Assembly: GCF_900231835.1 (NCBI RefSeq)
Contig: NZ_OCTN01000001.1
Coordinates: 372,001 to 436,000 of the forward strand
Source of the DNA: Pontivivens marinum
GTDB lineage: Bacteria; Pseudomonadota; Alphaproteobacteria; Rhodobacterales; Rhodobacteraceae
Length of the DNA stretch: 64,000 nucleotides
Direction of reading: 5' to 3'
Position 1 is the first letter of the stretch; each line of letters begins with the position of its first letter. Of this stretch, positions 50,334 to 59,719 are shown piece after piece. A model generated the notes under the pieces. It made no database searches. It saw nothing but the letters and a program-made list of their open reading frames with translations, and was not told where the DNA came from. A program made the translations under genes and the position numbers.

Positions 50334-51241
50334 GTTCCCACCGTCAGCGAGTACAGATCATCCGGCGTGACGATCAGGTCAAAGGCCAACTTTAGACACA
50401 CCGCGAGCACCATCAGCGCCAGCGCGATCCGCAACTGCTCCGCCTTCATCTTAACAGCGATAATCGCGCCGAATTGTGCGCCAACCACACCACCGACCAA
50501 GAGCAGCAGCGCCAGCATCGTATCGACTGTGTAGTTCTGCGTAGCATGCAAAATCGTGGTGAAGGCCGTAACAAACATGATCTGGAACAGCGATGTTCCC
50601 ACCACAACCGCCGTGGGCATGCCGATAATATAGATCATCGCCGGCACCATGATGAAGCCACCACCAACGCCCATAATCGCGGACAGAATACCCACGAAAA
50701 ACCCGATCGCAAATGGTGGAATGGCCGAGATATAGAGGTGAGAGGTCCGAAACCGCATCTTGAACGGCAGGCGGTGCACCCAAACATGCCGCTGCCGCCG
50801 TTTTACCGTGCCCGGCTTGCGCGATTTGCGCAGCGTGTTCAGGCTCTCGATGAACATCAGCCCGCCGATCACGCCCAGAAACACAACATAGCAGAGCGAA
50901 ACCAGCAGCTCGACCTGCCCCATTTCGCTCAACCATTTAAAGATTCGAACGCCGATCAGTGAGCCGAGCAAGCCGCCCGCCAGCAGCACCAACCCCATCT
51001 TGATATCCACAGTACGTCGTCGCAAATGCGCCAGAGTTCCCGAAAAGCTCAGACCGGTGATTTGCGGGGCCTGCGTGGCCACAGCAACCGCAGGCGGAAT
51101 GCCGATAAAAATCAACAGGGGGGTCAGCAGAAACCCACCGCCAACGCCAAACATACCCGATAAAACACCCACAATCGTGCCCAGCCCTAAAAGCAGGAAC
51201 AAATTGACCGATACCTCGGCGATAGGCAGATACAGCTGCAT
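50330..51241 (-). CDS. TauE/SafE family sulfite/sulfoacetate-type exporter
   Basis: A 303-residue membrane protein with about eight segments in two halves. The repeated TauE motif is VGVLSGMFGVGGGFLLTPLLIF in the first half and VGILSAIMGVGGGFIMVPAMIYIIGMP in the second. A basic cytoplasmic loop (RKSRKPGTVKRRQRHVWVHRLPFKMRF) links them. Family members export sulfite or sulfoacetate; substrate here is unproven. Start 51241 (MQLYLPIAEVSVN) was preferred to the upstream 51343, which adds a polar tail. Translationally coupled to the TIGR02186 gene. Confidence 0.9.
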   Translation of the reverse strand: MQLYLPIAEVSVNLFLLLGLGTIVGVLSGMFGVGGGFLLTPLLIFIGIPPAVAVATQAPQITGLSFSGTLAHLRRRTVDIKMGLVLLAGGLLGSLIGVRIFKWLSEMGQVELLVSLCYVVFLGVIGGLMFIESLNTLRKSRKPGTVKRRQRHVWVHRLPFKMRFRTSHLYISAIPPFAIGFFVGILSAIMGVGGGFIMVPAMIYIIGMPTAVVVGTSLFQIMFVTAFTTILHATQNYTVDTMLALLLLVGGVVGAQFGAIIAVKMKAEQLRIALALMVLAVCLKLAFDLIVTPDDLYSLTVGT

Positions 51242-51343
51242 AGAGGCCCTTTCCGGGCACTGGCGAGTGCGTTGTCGCCATATTGGCGGGTTGCAATGCA
51301 GCGCACAACCCGCCAGTGGGAATTTCCCGTCAGTCCAGATCAA

Positions 51344-51952
51344 TCAGCGCAAACGCGCCGCCGCCTGAATCGAGAACATCCGGCGGGGCAGCTCAACGTT
51401 CTGCTCCATCGATGTCAGTTCAATGGTCGTGCGCTGCCCCTGCGGGTTGATCGTCACCCATTGGCGCAGGGCGATGGGGTTGTCGTCGAACACCATCTCC
51501 AGCGAGCCATCTTCCTCATCATCCGATGCCATAATCGTCGTGCGCCCATCACTGCGCGTAATCCGGCGCACCACGCCCGAGGCAAGCAGATCCGTCTCAT
51601 CACGCAAAATCAGATTCAACGGCGTGCTTCTGATCGGGTATTGCTGCGGCGCATCGTTCGAGGACCGGTCAATCACCGCCACCCAAACACCATCTGCGAC
51701 GATGATATGTGGATGTGGCTGCGCATATTCAAACTTCATCAGGCCCGGTTTTTTGATCCAGTACTCGCCCTCCGACGTGGACCCGTCGCTGTTATATTGC
51801 ACGAACGTCCCCTGTGCAGACCGCATCGCATTCAGATATGCGTCGATCCGCGCAAGTTCCTCCGCTCCCTGCGCATGGCCTGCCGTCGCGAGGCCACTTG
51901 CACCAAGGGCCGTCAGCCCCGCTATGAAGATACGTCTTTCCATAGGGTACAT
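51344..51952 (-). CDS. lolA: Outer-membrane lipoprotein carrier protein LolA
   Basis: A 202-residue periplasmic chaperone that ferries lipoproteins to the outer membrane. MRSAQGTFVQYNSDGSTSEGEYWIKKPGLMKFEYAQPHPHIIVADGVWVAVIDR is the LolA core. The N-terminus ERRIFIAGLTALGASGLATAGHA carries a twin-arginine-like RRxF pattern. Start 51952 is preferred because GGGGGG precedes it; the ATG at 51943 is possible. In many related genomes lolA lies directly beside ftsK; here phnA and a DUF1294 gene intervene. Confidence 0.88.
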   Translation of the reverse strand: MYPMERRIFIAGLTALGASGLATAGHAQGAEELARIDAYLNAMRSAQGTFVQYNSDGSTSEGEYWIKKPGLMKFEYAQPHPHIIVADGVWVAVIDRSSNDAPQQYPIRSTPLNLILRDETDLLASGVVRRITRSDGRTTIMASDDEEDGSLEMVFDDNPIALRQWVTINPQGQRTTIELTSMEQNVELPRRMFSIQAAARLR

Positions 51953-52065
51953 ATGCGCTGCCCCCCCCTTCGGTTCCATGCCCCCGACATAACTTTCATG
52001 CGAGTCCCGACTGGAGCGCCCGCCGCGCAGGTGCTACAGCGCCCCCAACCCCGAAAGGAATGCTC

Positions 52066-52641
52066 ATGGCCCTCATCGACGATCTGCTCGCCCGCGCTGA
52101 CGGCGCATGCGAGCTTTGCCGCAGCACCACCGACCTGACCCCCTTCGCCCTGACCCCGCCTGATGGCTACGCAGATAGCGCCGAGGTGCTGACCTGCGCC
52201 GAATGCAATCGTCGCCTGACCGACCGCGACCTGTCCGATCCGGATCACTGGCGCGCGCTGGAAAACACCATGTGGACCCCGATCCCACCGGTGCAGGTCG
52301 TGGCGTGGCGTATCCTCAGCGGGCTTTCCCGCCTCGACTGGGCCGCCGACCTGAAATCCCAGCTCTGGCTGGACGAGGAAACCCAGGCATGGGCCCAGAT
52401 GCGCGCCCCTGCCGCCGTACAGGAACCAACCCACCGCGACAGCAACGGCGCTGCCCTGGCCGATGGTGACACGGTGACGCTGATCAAGGACCTAAACGTT
52501 AAGGGCTCCAGCCAAACCGCGAAGCGTGGCACAGCCGTGCGCGGCATTTCCCTCGTCGCCGATAATGGCGATCAGATCGAGGGCCGCGTGAACGGAGAGC
52601 GGATCGTCATCCTAACCCAGTTCGTCAAGAAACAAGCCTGA
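52066..52641 (+). CDS. PhnA/YjdM family zinc-ribbon protein
   Basis: A 191-residue cytoplasmic protein. N-terminal zinc ribbon: ACELCRSTTDLTPFAL and VLTCAECNRRLTD (two CxxC pairs). C-terminal PhnA domain: DSNGAALADGDTVTLIKDLNVKGSSQTAKRGTAVRGISLVADNGDQIEGRVNGERIVILTQFVKK. The name comes from E. coli phnA (yjdM), which is not required for phosphonate use; the biochemical role is unclear. AAAGGA precedes ATG 52066 by 6 bases, favouring it over ATG 52060. Confidence 0.93.
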   Translation: MALIDDLLARADGACELCRSTTDLTPFALTPPDGYADSAEVLTCAECNRRLTDRDLSDPDHWRALENTMWTPIPPVQVVAWRILSGLSRLDWAADLKSQLWLDEETQAWAQMRAPAAVQEPTHRDSNGAALADGDTVTLIKDLNVKGSSQTAKRGTAVRGISLVADNGDQIEGRVNGERIVILTQFVKKQA

Positions 52642-52650
52642 TCGCGCAGC

Positions 52651-52681
52651 ACTCCCTATTCAATTCCGATGGATAGGGAGT
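52651..52681. terminator. Hairpin between convergent phnA and DUF1294 genes
   Basis: Perfect 9-base arms ACTCCCTAT (52651-52659) and ATAGGGAGT (52673-52681), 9 bases after the phnA-like stop. No T run follows, so it may act as an mRNA 3'-end stabiliser as much as a terminator. Confidence 0.6.
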
Positions 52682-52780
52682 ACCTCGAATTTCCTGACAG
52701 TTCGTTAACGCACAAATTCCCGAGTGTTTTACTGCGCAGCCAGAAAGCAGCCGCATAGCAGCCATAGCGCAGCCAACGAT

Positions 52781-53209
52781 TTATTCACTACGGCGTAGCA
52801 CCATAACCGGCACAGGGCGTTCAACTTGCTCCACCTCGGACGGCGATGCGGCAAAGGTTTCCAGCCCCATCGCGAACAGGTTCGACTGCCGAACGAGACC
52901 CACAGGGTTCACCCAAAAGATAAACGCCAGCAGACAGGGCACCCAGATAGCCTGCCAAACGGCTATCTTCCTCAGATCACTGGAAAACGGCTCCTTGCGG
53001 GTCTTATGGCGCAACCGTTTGCGCGCATAGAACGCGGCAGGCGCGCCACCATAGGCCGCCCACCACAACAACACATGTTCAGGAATGCGCCATTCACCAT
53101 TCAAGGATCGCGCCTTATCCTGCGCAAACCCTTGATATGTCCAGTAATTCATCCACGCAAAATAGGCGACAAGCAGCCCTGCAGTGATGGCAAAATCAAC
53201 CGCGTCCAT
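52781..53209 (-). CDS. DUF1294 membrane protein
   Basis: A 142-residue protein with three or four hydrophobic segments. YQGFAQDKARSLNGEWRIPEHVLLWWAAYGGAPAAFYARKRLRHKTRKEPF is the DUF1294 core. In many bacteria this domain is fused to a cold-shock domain; here it stands alone, with an unusual C-terminal extension (VEQVERPVPVMVLRRSE). Function unknown. The start lies 14 bases inside the end of ftsK, so the two are cotranscribed and likely coupled. Confidence 0.88.
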   Translation of the reverse strand: MDAVDFAITAGLLVAYFAWMNYWTYQGFAQDKARSLNGEWRIPEHVLLWWAAYGGAPAAFYARKRLRHKTRKEPFSSDLRKIAVWQAIWVPCLLAFIFWVNPVGLVRQSNLFAMGLETFAASPSEVEQVERPVPVMVLRRSE

Positions 53210-55727
53210 CGCCCATTTCCGGCACTAGAATGTCGCGCTTTCCGACCTTGTTAGCGGCGGAAACCACGCCGTTATCCTCCATCTGCTCAACCAAGCGAGC
53301 GGCCTTGTTATAGCCGATCGCCAGCTTGCGTTGGATATAGCTGGTGGAGCATTTCCGGTCCCGTGCAACAATGGCAACTGCTTGATCGTAAAGGGCATCT
53401 TCCGATCCGGTATTGCCGCCCAGCCCCAGAACAAGGTCGATATCGCTCTCCGTGCCATCATCCGGCCCCTCGACCACGCCGGAAATATATTCCGGTGCGC
53501 CCAACGCCTTGAGATGATTGACAACATCCTCGACTTCCTCGTCCGAAACGAACGGGCCGTGGACACGGGTAACGCGCCCGCCGCCGGCCATATACAGCAT
53601 GTCACCCATGCCCAGCAGTTGCTCCGCACCCATTTCGCCCAAGATGGTCCGCGAGTCGATTTTCGACGTCACCTGGAACGAGATTCGCGTGGGGAAGTTC
53701 GCCTTGATCGTACCCGTAATCACGTCAACCGACGGACGCTGCGTCGCCATGATCAAGTGGATACCAGACGCCCGCGCCATCTGCGCAAGCCGCTGAATAC
53801 ACGCCTCAATCTCCTTACCCGCGACCATCATCAAGTCGGCCATTTCATCGACGATAACGACGATATAGGGCATCTTCTCGGGCGCGAATTCTTCCGTCTC
53901 GAAAATCGGTTCGCCAGTATCCTCGTCAAAGCCGGTTTGAACCGTCCGTGAGAAATTTTCGCCCTGCGTTAACGCATCAGCAACCCGACTATTATATCCA
54001 TCAATGTTACGGACGCCCATCTTGGACATCTTGCGGTAACGTTCCTCCATCTCCGCAACGGTCCATTTCAGGGCAACAACTGCCTTTTTAGGATCGGTGA
54101 CGACCGGGCTAAGCAGGTGGGGAATACCGTCATAGACGCTGAGTTCCAGCATCTTTGGATCGATCATAATCATCCGGCAATCGTCCGGACCCAACCGGTA
54201 TAACAGGCTCAAAATCATGGTGTTGATAGCAACCGACTTACCCGAACCCGTCGTACCCGCGATCAACAGGTGTGGCATTCGGGCCAAATTGGTCACAATC
54301 GGCTCACCACCAATATCCTTACCTAGGGCAAGGGGCAGCTTATGCTTACTATCACCATAGGGGCCGGAGGATAGAATTTCGCGCAGCAGAACCTTCTCAC
54401 GATTTTCATTGGGCAATTCGATACCAATGATGGACCGACCGGGCACAGTTGAAACCCGCGCAGCCAGTGCAGACATTGAACGCGCAATATCATCGGCCAG
54501 GCCAATAACACGGCTGGCCTTCAGGCCCGGCGCTGGCTCCAGCTCATACATGGTGACAACCGGACCGGGCTTGACCGAAACGATTTCACCGCGAATGCCG
54601 TAATCATCCAGAACGCTCTCCAGCAGGCGCGCATTCTGCTCCAGTGCATCATCGCTGAGCTGTTGCCGAACCATACCAGTGGTGCTCTCCAGCAGGGAAA
54701 GCGGGGGCCGGTCATAGACCTCCTCCTCCCCAGCAACCGGAGCCAGATTTGACTTTTCCTCCGGCTCAACCGCACGGCTTTCCACCTTAACCGGCGCTGT
54801 CTTATGCTCAACCACAGGGCGGAAGGTCGGATCAGCGCGGCGCGCAACGGGGGCCGTAACAGGAATCGGCGCATCCAGCGGGTCGTCATCTTCCTCGTCA
54901 TCATCATCAACCACCACATCCTGCGAGGCGCGCAAACGCTCCATCAGGCTGGCAGTATCGGCGAGCGGCAATTCATCCTGTTCATCATCATCAAAGCTAG
55001 GCTCGGCGCGGGCAACTCTGGTCGGTGTGGCAACTGGCGCGGCCTCAGCCCGTGCAAAACGGCCCCGCTGCGACCACAGCAGCCCTGCAATAACAGTCAT
55101 AAGGCCCAGCATCGCAACAATACCGGTGCGCAAGAACCGCATTAAAACACGCCATTCCGCACGGGTCACACCCAGTGCGATAGACCCCAGCACGATCAGC
55201 CCCAGCCCCAACACCAACGCAACCACCGGCACCGCCAGCGATGTGGCCAGCGGCAAAATCCCCAGAACCAGCCCCCCGACACCGTCACCAAATTGCCCGC
55301 CCAGCCCGTAATCAGGCAGCCAGCGTACCGGCGGCAAGTGCATCGCGGCAAAGACCGAGGTCAGCGCGATCATTGGCAGCAGCAGCACGATACCGGGCAC
55401 GAACCGCCCCTCACCACGGCGCAACGCCAAACGGTAACCCCACACGCCCAAACTGACAGGCAGCGCCCATGCGGCCCAACCGATTGCACGCATCAGCACC
55501 TCGGCCAAGCTGGCACCGACATGGCCCAGCGCGTTTTGCGGCACGCGCTCTACAGCATTGAAAAAGCTGGGATCATCGGGGCTCCATGTCCACAGCATCG
55601 CGCTGATCAACAGGGCCAAAACAATCAGCAACAGGCCCAGCGCACGGCCTGCCCCCTTGCCCAAGGTAGCCTGCAACCCCGACGGAATGAACGGATCACG
55701 CGCTCGGTTCGAGCTGAGATGGGTCAT
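53196..55727 (-). CDS. ftsK: DNA translocase FtsK
   Basis: An 843-residue septal DNA pump. Four membrane segments occupy about residues 25-190; a short Asp/Glu-rich linker (VVDDDDEEDDDPLDAPIP) follows. The motor has Walker A GTTGSGKS near residue 490, Walker B PYIVVIVDEMADLM and the FtsK signature FPTRISFQVTSKIDSRTILGEMGAEQLLGMGDMLY. The C-terminal winged-helix gamma domain for KOPS recognition is DALYDQAVAIVARDRKCSTSYIQRKLAIGYNKAARLVEQMEDNGVVS. The ATG at 55727 overlaps the aminotransferase stop (ATGA), which decides the start. The linker is short, as usual in alphaproteobacteria. Confidence 0.96.
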   Translation of the reverse strand: MTHLSSNRARDPFIPSGLQATLGKGAGRALGLLLIVLALLISAMLWTWSPDDPSFFNAVERVPQNALGHVGASLAEVLMRAIGWAAWALPVSLGVWGYRLALRRGEGRFVPGIVLLLPMIALTSVFAAMHLPPVRWLPDYGLGGQFGDGVGGLVLGILPLATSLAVPVVALVLGLGLIVLGSIALGVTRAEWRVLMRFLRTGIVAMLGLMTVIAGLLWSQRGRFARAEAAPVATPTRVARAEPSFDDDEQDELPLADTASLMERLRASQDVVVDDDDEEDDDPLDAPIPVTAPVARRADPTFRPVVEHKTAPVKVESRAVEPEEKSNLAPVAGEEEVYDRPPLSLLESTTGMVRQQLSDDALEQNARLLESVLDDYGIRGEIVSVKPGPVVTMYELEPAPGLKASRVIGLADDIARSMSALAARVSTVPGRSIIGIELPNENREKVLLREILSSGPYGDSKHKLPLALGKDIGGEPIVTNLARMPHLLIAGTTGSGKSVAINTMILSLLYRLGPDDCRMIMIDPKMLELSVYDGIPHLLSPVVTDPKKAVVALKWTVAEMEERYRKMSKMGVRNIDGYNSRVADALTQGENFSRTVQTGFDEDTGEPIFETEEFAPEKMPYIVVIVDEMADLMMVAGKEIEACIQRLAQMARASGIHLIMATQRPSVDVITGTIKANFPTRISFQVTSKIDSRTILGEMGAEQLLGMGDMLYMAGGGRVTRVHGPFVSDEEVEDVVNHLKALGAPEYISGVVEGPDDGTESDIDLVLGLGGNTGSEDALYDQAVAIVARDRKCSTSYIQRKLAIGYNKAARLVEQMEDNGVVSAANKVGKRDILVPEMGDGRG

Positions 55728-56935
55728 GCCCCGCTCTCCCGCTCTTTTTCGACCTGTGCGCGGATCGCATGCAAACCACGCGAGACCTCCGCCGCCGGCG
55801 CGACCAGCGCGACGCGGATATAACCCGCCCCCGGGTTTCCTCCACCAAGGCGCGGATCGGTATCGCGGCTTAGATACGAGCCGGGCAGCACCTTGACACC
55901 GTCCTCTGACCACAAACGCTTCGTCATATCCTCATCATCGTTCACCGCGACCCACAGGAAAAATCCAGCTTGGGGCGAAGTATATCCGGGCATATTCCCG
56001 AGGATGTCATCCGCCAGCGCGAATTTCTCGGCATATAGTGCGCGGTTGGCGATGACGTGCTCCTCATCCGCCCAAACCGCCGCAGCTGCCATTTGCGCAG
56101 GCAGCGGCAGTGGCGCACCGGCATAGGACCGCAACTGCTTCATCGCGGCGATACTGCGCGGCCCACCAACGCAAAAGCCGGACCGCAATCCGGGCAAGTT
56201 CGAGCGCTTGGACAAGCTGTGGAAAATCATCACCCGCTCTGGATCAGCACCGATCGCATGCACAGTTTCCAGCGCACCAACCGGCGGCGTGTCGCGGTAA
56301 ATCTCGGCATAGCATTCATCCGCTAAAATGCGGAAATCGTGCTGTTCGGCCAGCGCCAACAACTGCGTCCAATATGCAGCATCGGCAACAGCGCCCTGCG
56401 GATTGGCTGGTGAGCACATATAAACAGCAGCCGTGCGCGCCAATAGGTCAGCAGGTACAGCGGCAAAATCGGGCAGGAACCCGTTCTCGGTCAAGGCAGG
56501 CACGTAAACCGGCTCCGCCCCCGCAGTCAGCGCAGCAACGGCGTAGCATTGATAGAACGGGTTGGGCAGCAGAACCACCGGACGCTCACCATTCTTACGT
56601 TCCGCGATCAGAGCGATACAGGCGGAAAACAGCCCCTCTCGCGTGCCGTTTAACGGCAAAACCTCGGTCTGCGGATCAGGCGTCACGCCATATCGGCGCG
56701 CAACCCATGCGCTGATCGATTCACGCAAGGCAGGCGCCCCGTCATTTGGCGGATATTTGGCATAGCCCGCAGCATGGCGCGCCAGTTCCTCTCCCAACAT
56801 TGGCGGCAAGGGGTGCATCGGCTCACCAATCGACATCGGTAAGGGATCCCCCCCCGGCGTCAATGGGTCGAGTAGCGCGCGCAGGCGTGGAAAGGCATAT
56901 TCCGGTAGATTGGAAAACCGCTGGGGATACTGCAT
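55724..56935 (-). CDS. Class I aminotransferase, probable succinyl-diaminopimelate aminotransferase (DapC-like)
   Basis: A 403-residue PLP enzyme. RLRALLDPLTPGGDPLPMSIGEPMHPLPPML and LPLNGTREGLFSACIAL are typical of DapC-like members, with the PLP lysine in FHSLSKRSNLPGLRSGFCVGG and ILADECYAEIYRD binding PLP. DapC acts in lysine and peptidoglycan precursor synthesis; a general alanine/aspartate aminotransferase remains possible. The start at 56935 (MQYPQRFSNLPEYAFPRL) has GAGG upstream and is the family N-terminus. Followed directly by ftsK in the same operon. Confidence 0.85.
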   Translation of the reverse strand: MQYPQRFSNLPEYAFPRLRALLDPLTPGGDPLPMSIGEPMHPLPPMLGEELARHAAGYAKYPPNDGAPALRESISAWVARRYGVTPDPQTEVLPLNGTREGLFSACIALIAERKNGERPVVLLPNPFYQCYAVAALTAGAEPVYVPALTENGFLPDFAAVPADLLARTAAVYMCSPANPQGAVADAAYWTQLLALAEQHDFRILADECYAEIYRDTPPVGALETVHAIGADPERVMIFHSLSKRSNLPGLRSGFCVGGPRSIAAMKQLRSYAGAPLPLPAQMAAAAVWADEEHVIANRALYAEKFALADDILGNMPGYTSPQAGFFLWVAVNDDEDMTKRLWSEDGVKVLPGSYLSRDTDPRLGGGNPGAGYIRVALVAPAAEVSRGLHAIRAQVEKERESGA

Positions 56936-57067
56936 ATGGGCCTCGTGATCGGGATCATTGCGCCCCGTTTCACCCGCCATTATAGCCGCGAAACTGCCCG
57001 CCGGTCCAGTCCGCCACGCATCCCCGCCCTATCGCATTCGCAAAATATCCCCGCCGGAGGCATAGCC

Positions 57068-58294
57068 CTATAACGGACGCCCCCGCATCAGGCGTGGCAA
57101 ATCACCGCCCAGCCCGGCTGCCTCACGCATAAAGGTCCGCCGAACCGGCCCTGCCGCATTCACCGCACCCAGCCCCAGATCGCGCAATCCACGCAATAGC
57201 GGGTTGTCGTTCGAGAATAGGCGGTTCAACCCATCCGTGGCCAGCGCCAGCCCCGCCGTGTCAAACCGCCGCCATTGGGCATAGCGTTGCAGAACCGGCC
57301 CACGGGTCCAATCCTCGCCCCGCCGCTTTGAGTCGGCCAGAACTTCGGCCAGCGCGGCAACATCGCGTAGGCCGAGATTCAGCCCCTGCCCCGCCAGCGG
57401 GTGAATGCCATGTGCGGCGTCCCCGACCAGCACCACGCGCCGCGCGGTCCAATGCTCGGCCAAGCTTAGCCCCAGCGGATAGGCATAACGCGCACCGGTC
57501 AGACGAATCTCTCCTAGAAAATCGCCAAAACGGGGGGCAAGGGCGGCAAGGTATTCCGCGTCACCCATGGCCTGAATCGCCTCGGCGCGATCGCGGCTTT
57601 CGGTCCAGACGATGGACACGCGATTGCCCCGCAGCGGCAAAATCGCCAGCGGCCCCTCGGCAAAGAACATTTGATGCGCGATGCCGTCATGGGGCAAATC
57701 ATGCTCTAGCGCGCAAACCAGACTGGTTTGTCCGTAATCGGTTTCCATCCGGCGAATGCCTGCACGCTGCGCGGTGCCAGAGCGCCGCCCATCGCAGCCG
57801 ACGATCAGCTTGCAGCGCAGTTCCTCACCATCCTGCAAGGTCAGAACAGCACCCTGCGCCCCGGTTTCCTGCGCAACCACGCGAGCCGGTGCGCGCATCG
57901 TGATCCTGGGATTATCGGCAACCGCCGCGATTAAGGCCGCGCGCAGGTGGCGATCCTCAATCATCGCGCCAAAGGGGCCTTCCTCCATCTCACGGTGATC
58001 GAAATGCACATGGTGGGGGCTGGCGCCCAAACCGGCGCGCCCATCGGCAACCACGATATCGTTGATCGGCTGGGCATCCGCCGCCAAGCCGTCCCACAGC
58101 TCTACCGCACGCAACAGGTTTTGCGAGCCCAGCGCGATGGCGTAGGAGCGTCCGTCGAAATCCGGCTGTGCCTGTGCCTCAACCGGCAGCGCGTCCAGAA
58201 TCGTGACGCTAAATCCAGCGGAGGCCAGTGCGAGGCCAAGGATCGGGCCGTTCAGGCCGCCCCCGACGATGGCGATATCGGTGTGATTTTCCAT
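57068..58294 (-). CDS. UbiH/Coq6 family FAD-dependent hydroxylase (ubiquinone synthesis)
   Basis: A 408-residue flavin monooxygenase. ENHTDIAIVGGGLNGPILGLALASAGFSVTILDA is the FAD-binding start, VGCDGRRSGTAQRAGI the DG motif and VVLVGDAAHGIHPLAGQGLNLGLRDVAALAEVL the GD motif with the ubiquinone-hydroxylase consensus HPxAGQGxNLG. It likely adds a ring hydroxyl during ubiquinone synthesis; which position cannot be told. The 5' end is divergent from the amidase, 87 bases apart. The start at 58294 gives the canonical N-terminus; the longer frame adds an implausible tail. Confidence 0.9.
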   Translation of the reverse strand: MENHTDIAIVGGGLNGPILGLALASAGFSVTILDALPVEAQAQPDFDGRSYAIALGSQNLLRAVELWDGLAADAQPINDIVVADGRAGLGASPHHVHFDHREMEEGPFGAMIEDRHLRAALIAAVADNPRITMRAPARVVAQETGAQGAVLTLQDGEELRCKLIVGCDGRRSGTAQRAGIRRMETDYGQTSLVCALEHDLPHDGIAHQMFFAEGPLAILPLRGNRVSIVWTESRDRAEAIQAMGDAEYLAALAPRFGDFLGEIRLTGARYAYPLGLSLAEHWTARRVVLVGDAAHGIHPLAGQGLNLGLRDVAALAEVLADSKRRGEDWTRGPVLQRYAQWRRFDTAGLALATDGLNRLFSNDNPLLRGLRDLGLGAVNAAGPVRRTFMREAAGLGGDLPRLMRGRPL

Positions 58295-58381
58295 ATTCAA
58301 ATATGTAGTGCCGCTCGGCAGCAATTGTCCATCACGTCCACCTTGGTTAGCCTGCGGCAAAGCGTATCCGGAGAGCATTTC

Positions 58382-59719
58382 ATGACCAACGAACTAACCC
58401 ACCGCACCGCCTGTGATTTGGGCCGCGCCATTGGCGATGGCACTGTGGACGCGCGTGAGGTCACGGATGCGTTTCTGGATGCGATGGACACCCATGCCGA
58501 CACACCCCGCATCTATGTCCGCGCCACCCGCGATCGCGCTATGGCCGAGGCTGACGCCGCCCGCCATCGCGCCCGAACCAATACGCGCAAGGGTATTTTG
58601 GACGGCGTTCCCCTATCGTGGAAGGATCTGTTCAACACGGCAGGCACCGAAACAGAGGCCGGGACAGACCTGCTAAAGGGCAATATCCCAACAACCGACG
58701 CACAGGTTTTGCGCAATGCCACGCTAGGCGGATCGATTTGTTTGGGCAAAACCCATATGACAGAACTCGCCTTTGCGGGGCTTGGCTATAACCCGATCAC
58801 GGCAACCCCGCCCAATGTGAATGATCCGAAACTGGCGCCGGGTGGATCATCCTCGGGGGCGGCGACATCCGTTGCCTTTGGTCTGGCAGCCGCGGGAATC
58901 GGATCTGATACGGGCGGATCGGTTCGTGTTCCATCGGCGTGGAACAATCTGGTTGGCCTGAAAACTACGGCGCCGCGTCTGTCGCTGAAGGGAGCCGTTC
59001 CGCTATGCAGGTTTTTCGACACGGTCGGCCCGCTCTGCCGCACGGTTGAGGATGCCGCAGCCCTGCTCGCCCTGCTGGATGGCACCACCGCACCTGATTT
59101 GACGGGGGCGGATGTGCGCGGGCAGCGGTTCCTCGTGCTGGAAAATGTCGCGTTAGAGGATATCCGCGACGCGCCACGCGACGCGTTCGAGGATGCAATC
59201 AACCGCATCGCCGCCGCCGGGGGTCAGATTGTCCGCGGCAGTGTTGAGGCGGTTTCACACGCAATGCTCCTATCCGCCTTGCTCTTTTCACCCGATGCCT
59301 ATGCCACACAGGGTGAGTTGATCGAGAGCGCGCCCCACCTGATGTTCCCCGAAATTCTGGACCGTTTCCGCGCGGGGGCCGAGGTTAGCGCGGTCCAATA
59401 TCTGCGGGCGCGGGCAAGTTTGGCCGAGCTGCGCGCAGAATATATGGCGGCGACAGCGGCCTATGATGCGGTTCTGATCCCCACGGCCCCGATCACAGCG
59501 CCCGAGGTCGCAAAACTGGCCGCTGATAACGACTATTACCGTGCGGAAAACCTGATGGCGCTGCGCAATACGCGCATTGGCAACCTGATGGGAACATGCG
59601 CGTTACAATTGCCCACAGGCACGCCGATGTGCGGCATTACCGCCATGCGCGGCCCGATGCAGGAGGAAGCTCTGCTGCGTGTCGGAGCCGGGTTGGAGCG
59701 CGCACTGGCCGTGCGATGA
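58382..59719 (+). CDS. Amidase (amidase signature family)
   Basis: A 445-residue hydrolase. The triad segments are LSWKDLFNTAG (Lys), APGGSSSGAATSVAFGLAAAGIGSDTGGSVRVPSAWNNLVGLKTT (cis-Ser and nucleophile Ser). It lacks the GatA-specific C-terminus, so it is not a second gatA. Substrate unknown. GGAGAG precedes the ATG at 58382; the long upstream extension of the frame is antisense to the hydroxylase gene. Its stop overlaps the ATG of the next gene by four bases. Confidence 0.9.
   Translation: MTNELTHRTACDLGRAIGDGTVDAREVTDAFLDAMDTHADTPRIYVRATRDRAMAEADAARHRARTNTRKGILDGVPLSWKDLFNTAGTETEAGTDLLKGNIPTTDAQVLRNATLGGSICLGKTHMTELAFAGLGYNPITATPPNVNDPKLAPGGSSSGAATSVAFGLAAAGIGSDTGGSVRVPSAWNNLVGLKTTAPRLSLKGAVPLCRFFDTVGPLCRTVEDAAALLALLDGTTAPDLTGADVRGQRFLVLENVALEDIRDAPRDAFEDAINRIAAAGGQIVRGSVEAVSHAMLLSALLFSPDAYATQGELIESAPHLMFPEILDRFRAGAEVSAVQYLRARASLAELRAEYMAATAAYDAVLIPTAPITAPEVAKLAADNDYYRAENLMALRNTRIGNLMGTCALQLPTGTPMCGITAMRGPMQEEALLRVGAGLERALAVR

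Noticed and set aside
52741-52780. Short AGCAGCC direct repeats after the DUF1294 gene
   Set aside because: Three imperfect copies of about 9-10 bases only; too short and irregular to support a functional call.
23959-59719. Two GatA paralogues
   Set aside because: The protein at 58382-59719 shares the amidase signature but lacks the GatA C-terminal motif and gatC linkage, so it is called a generic amidase.
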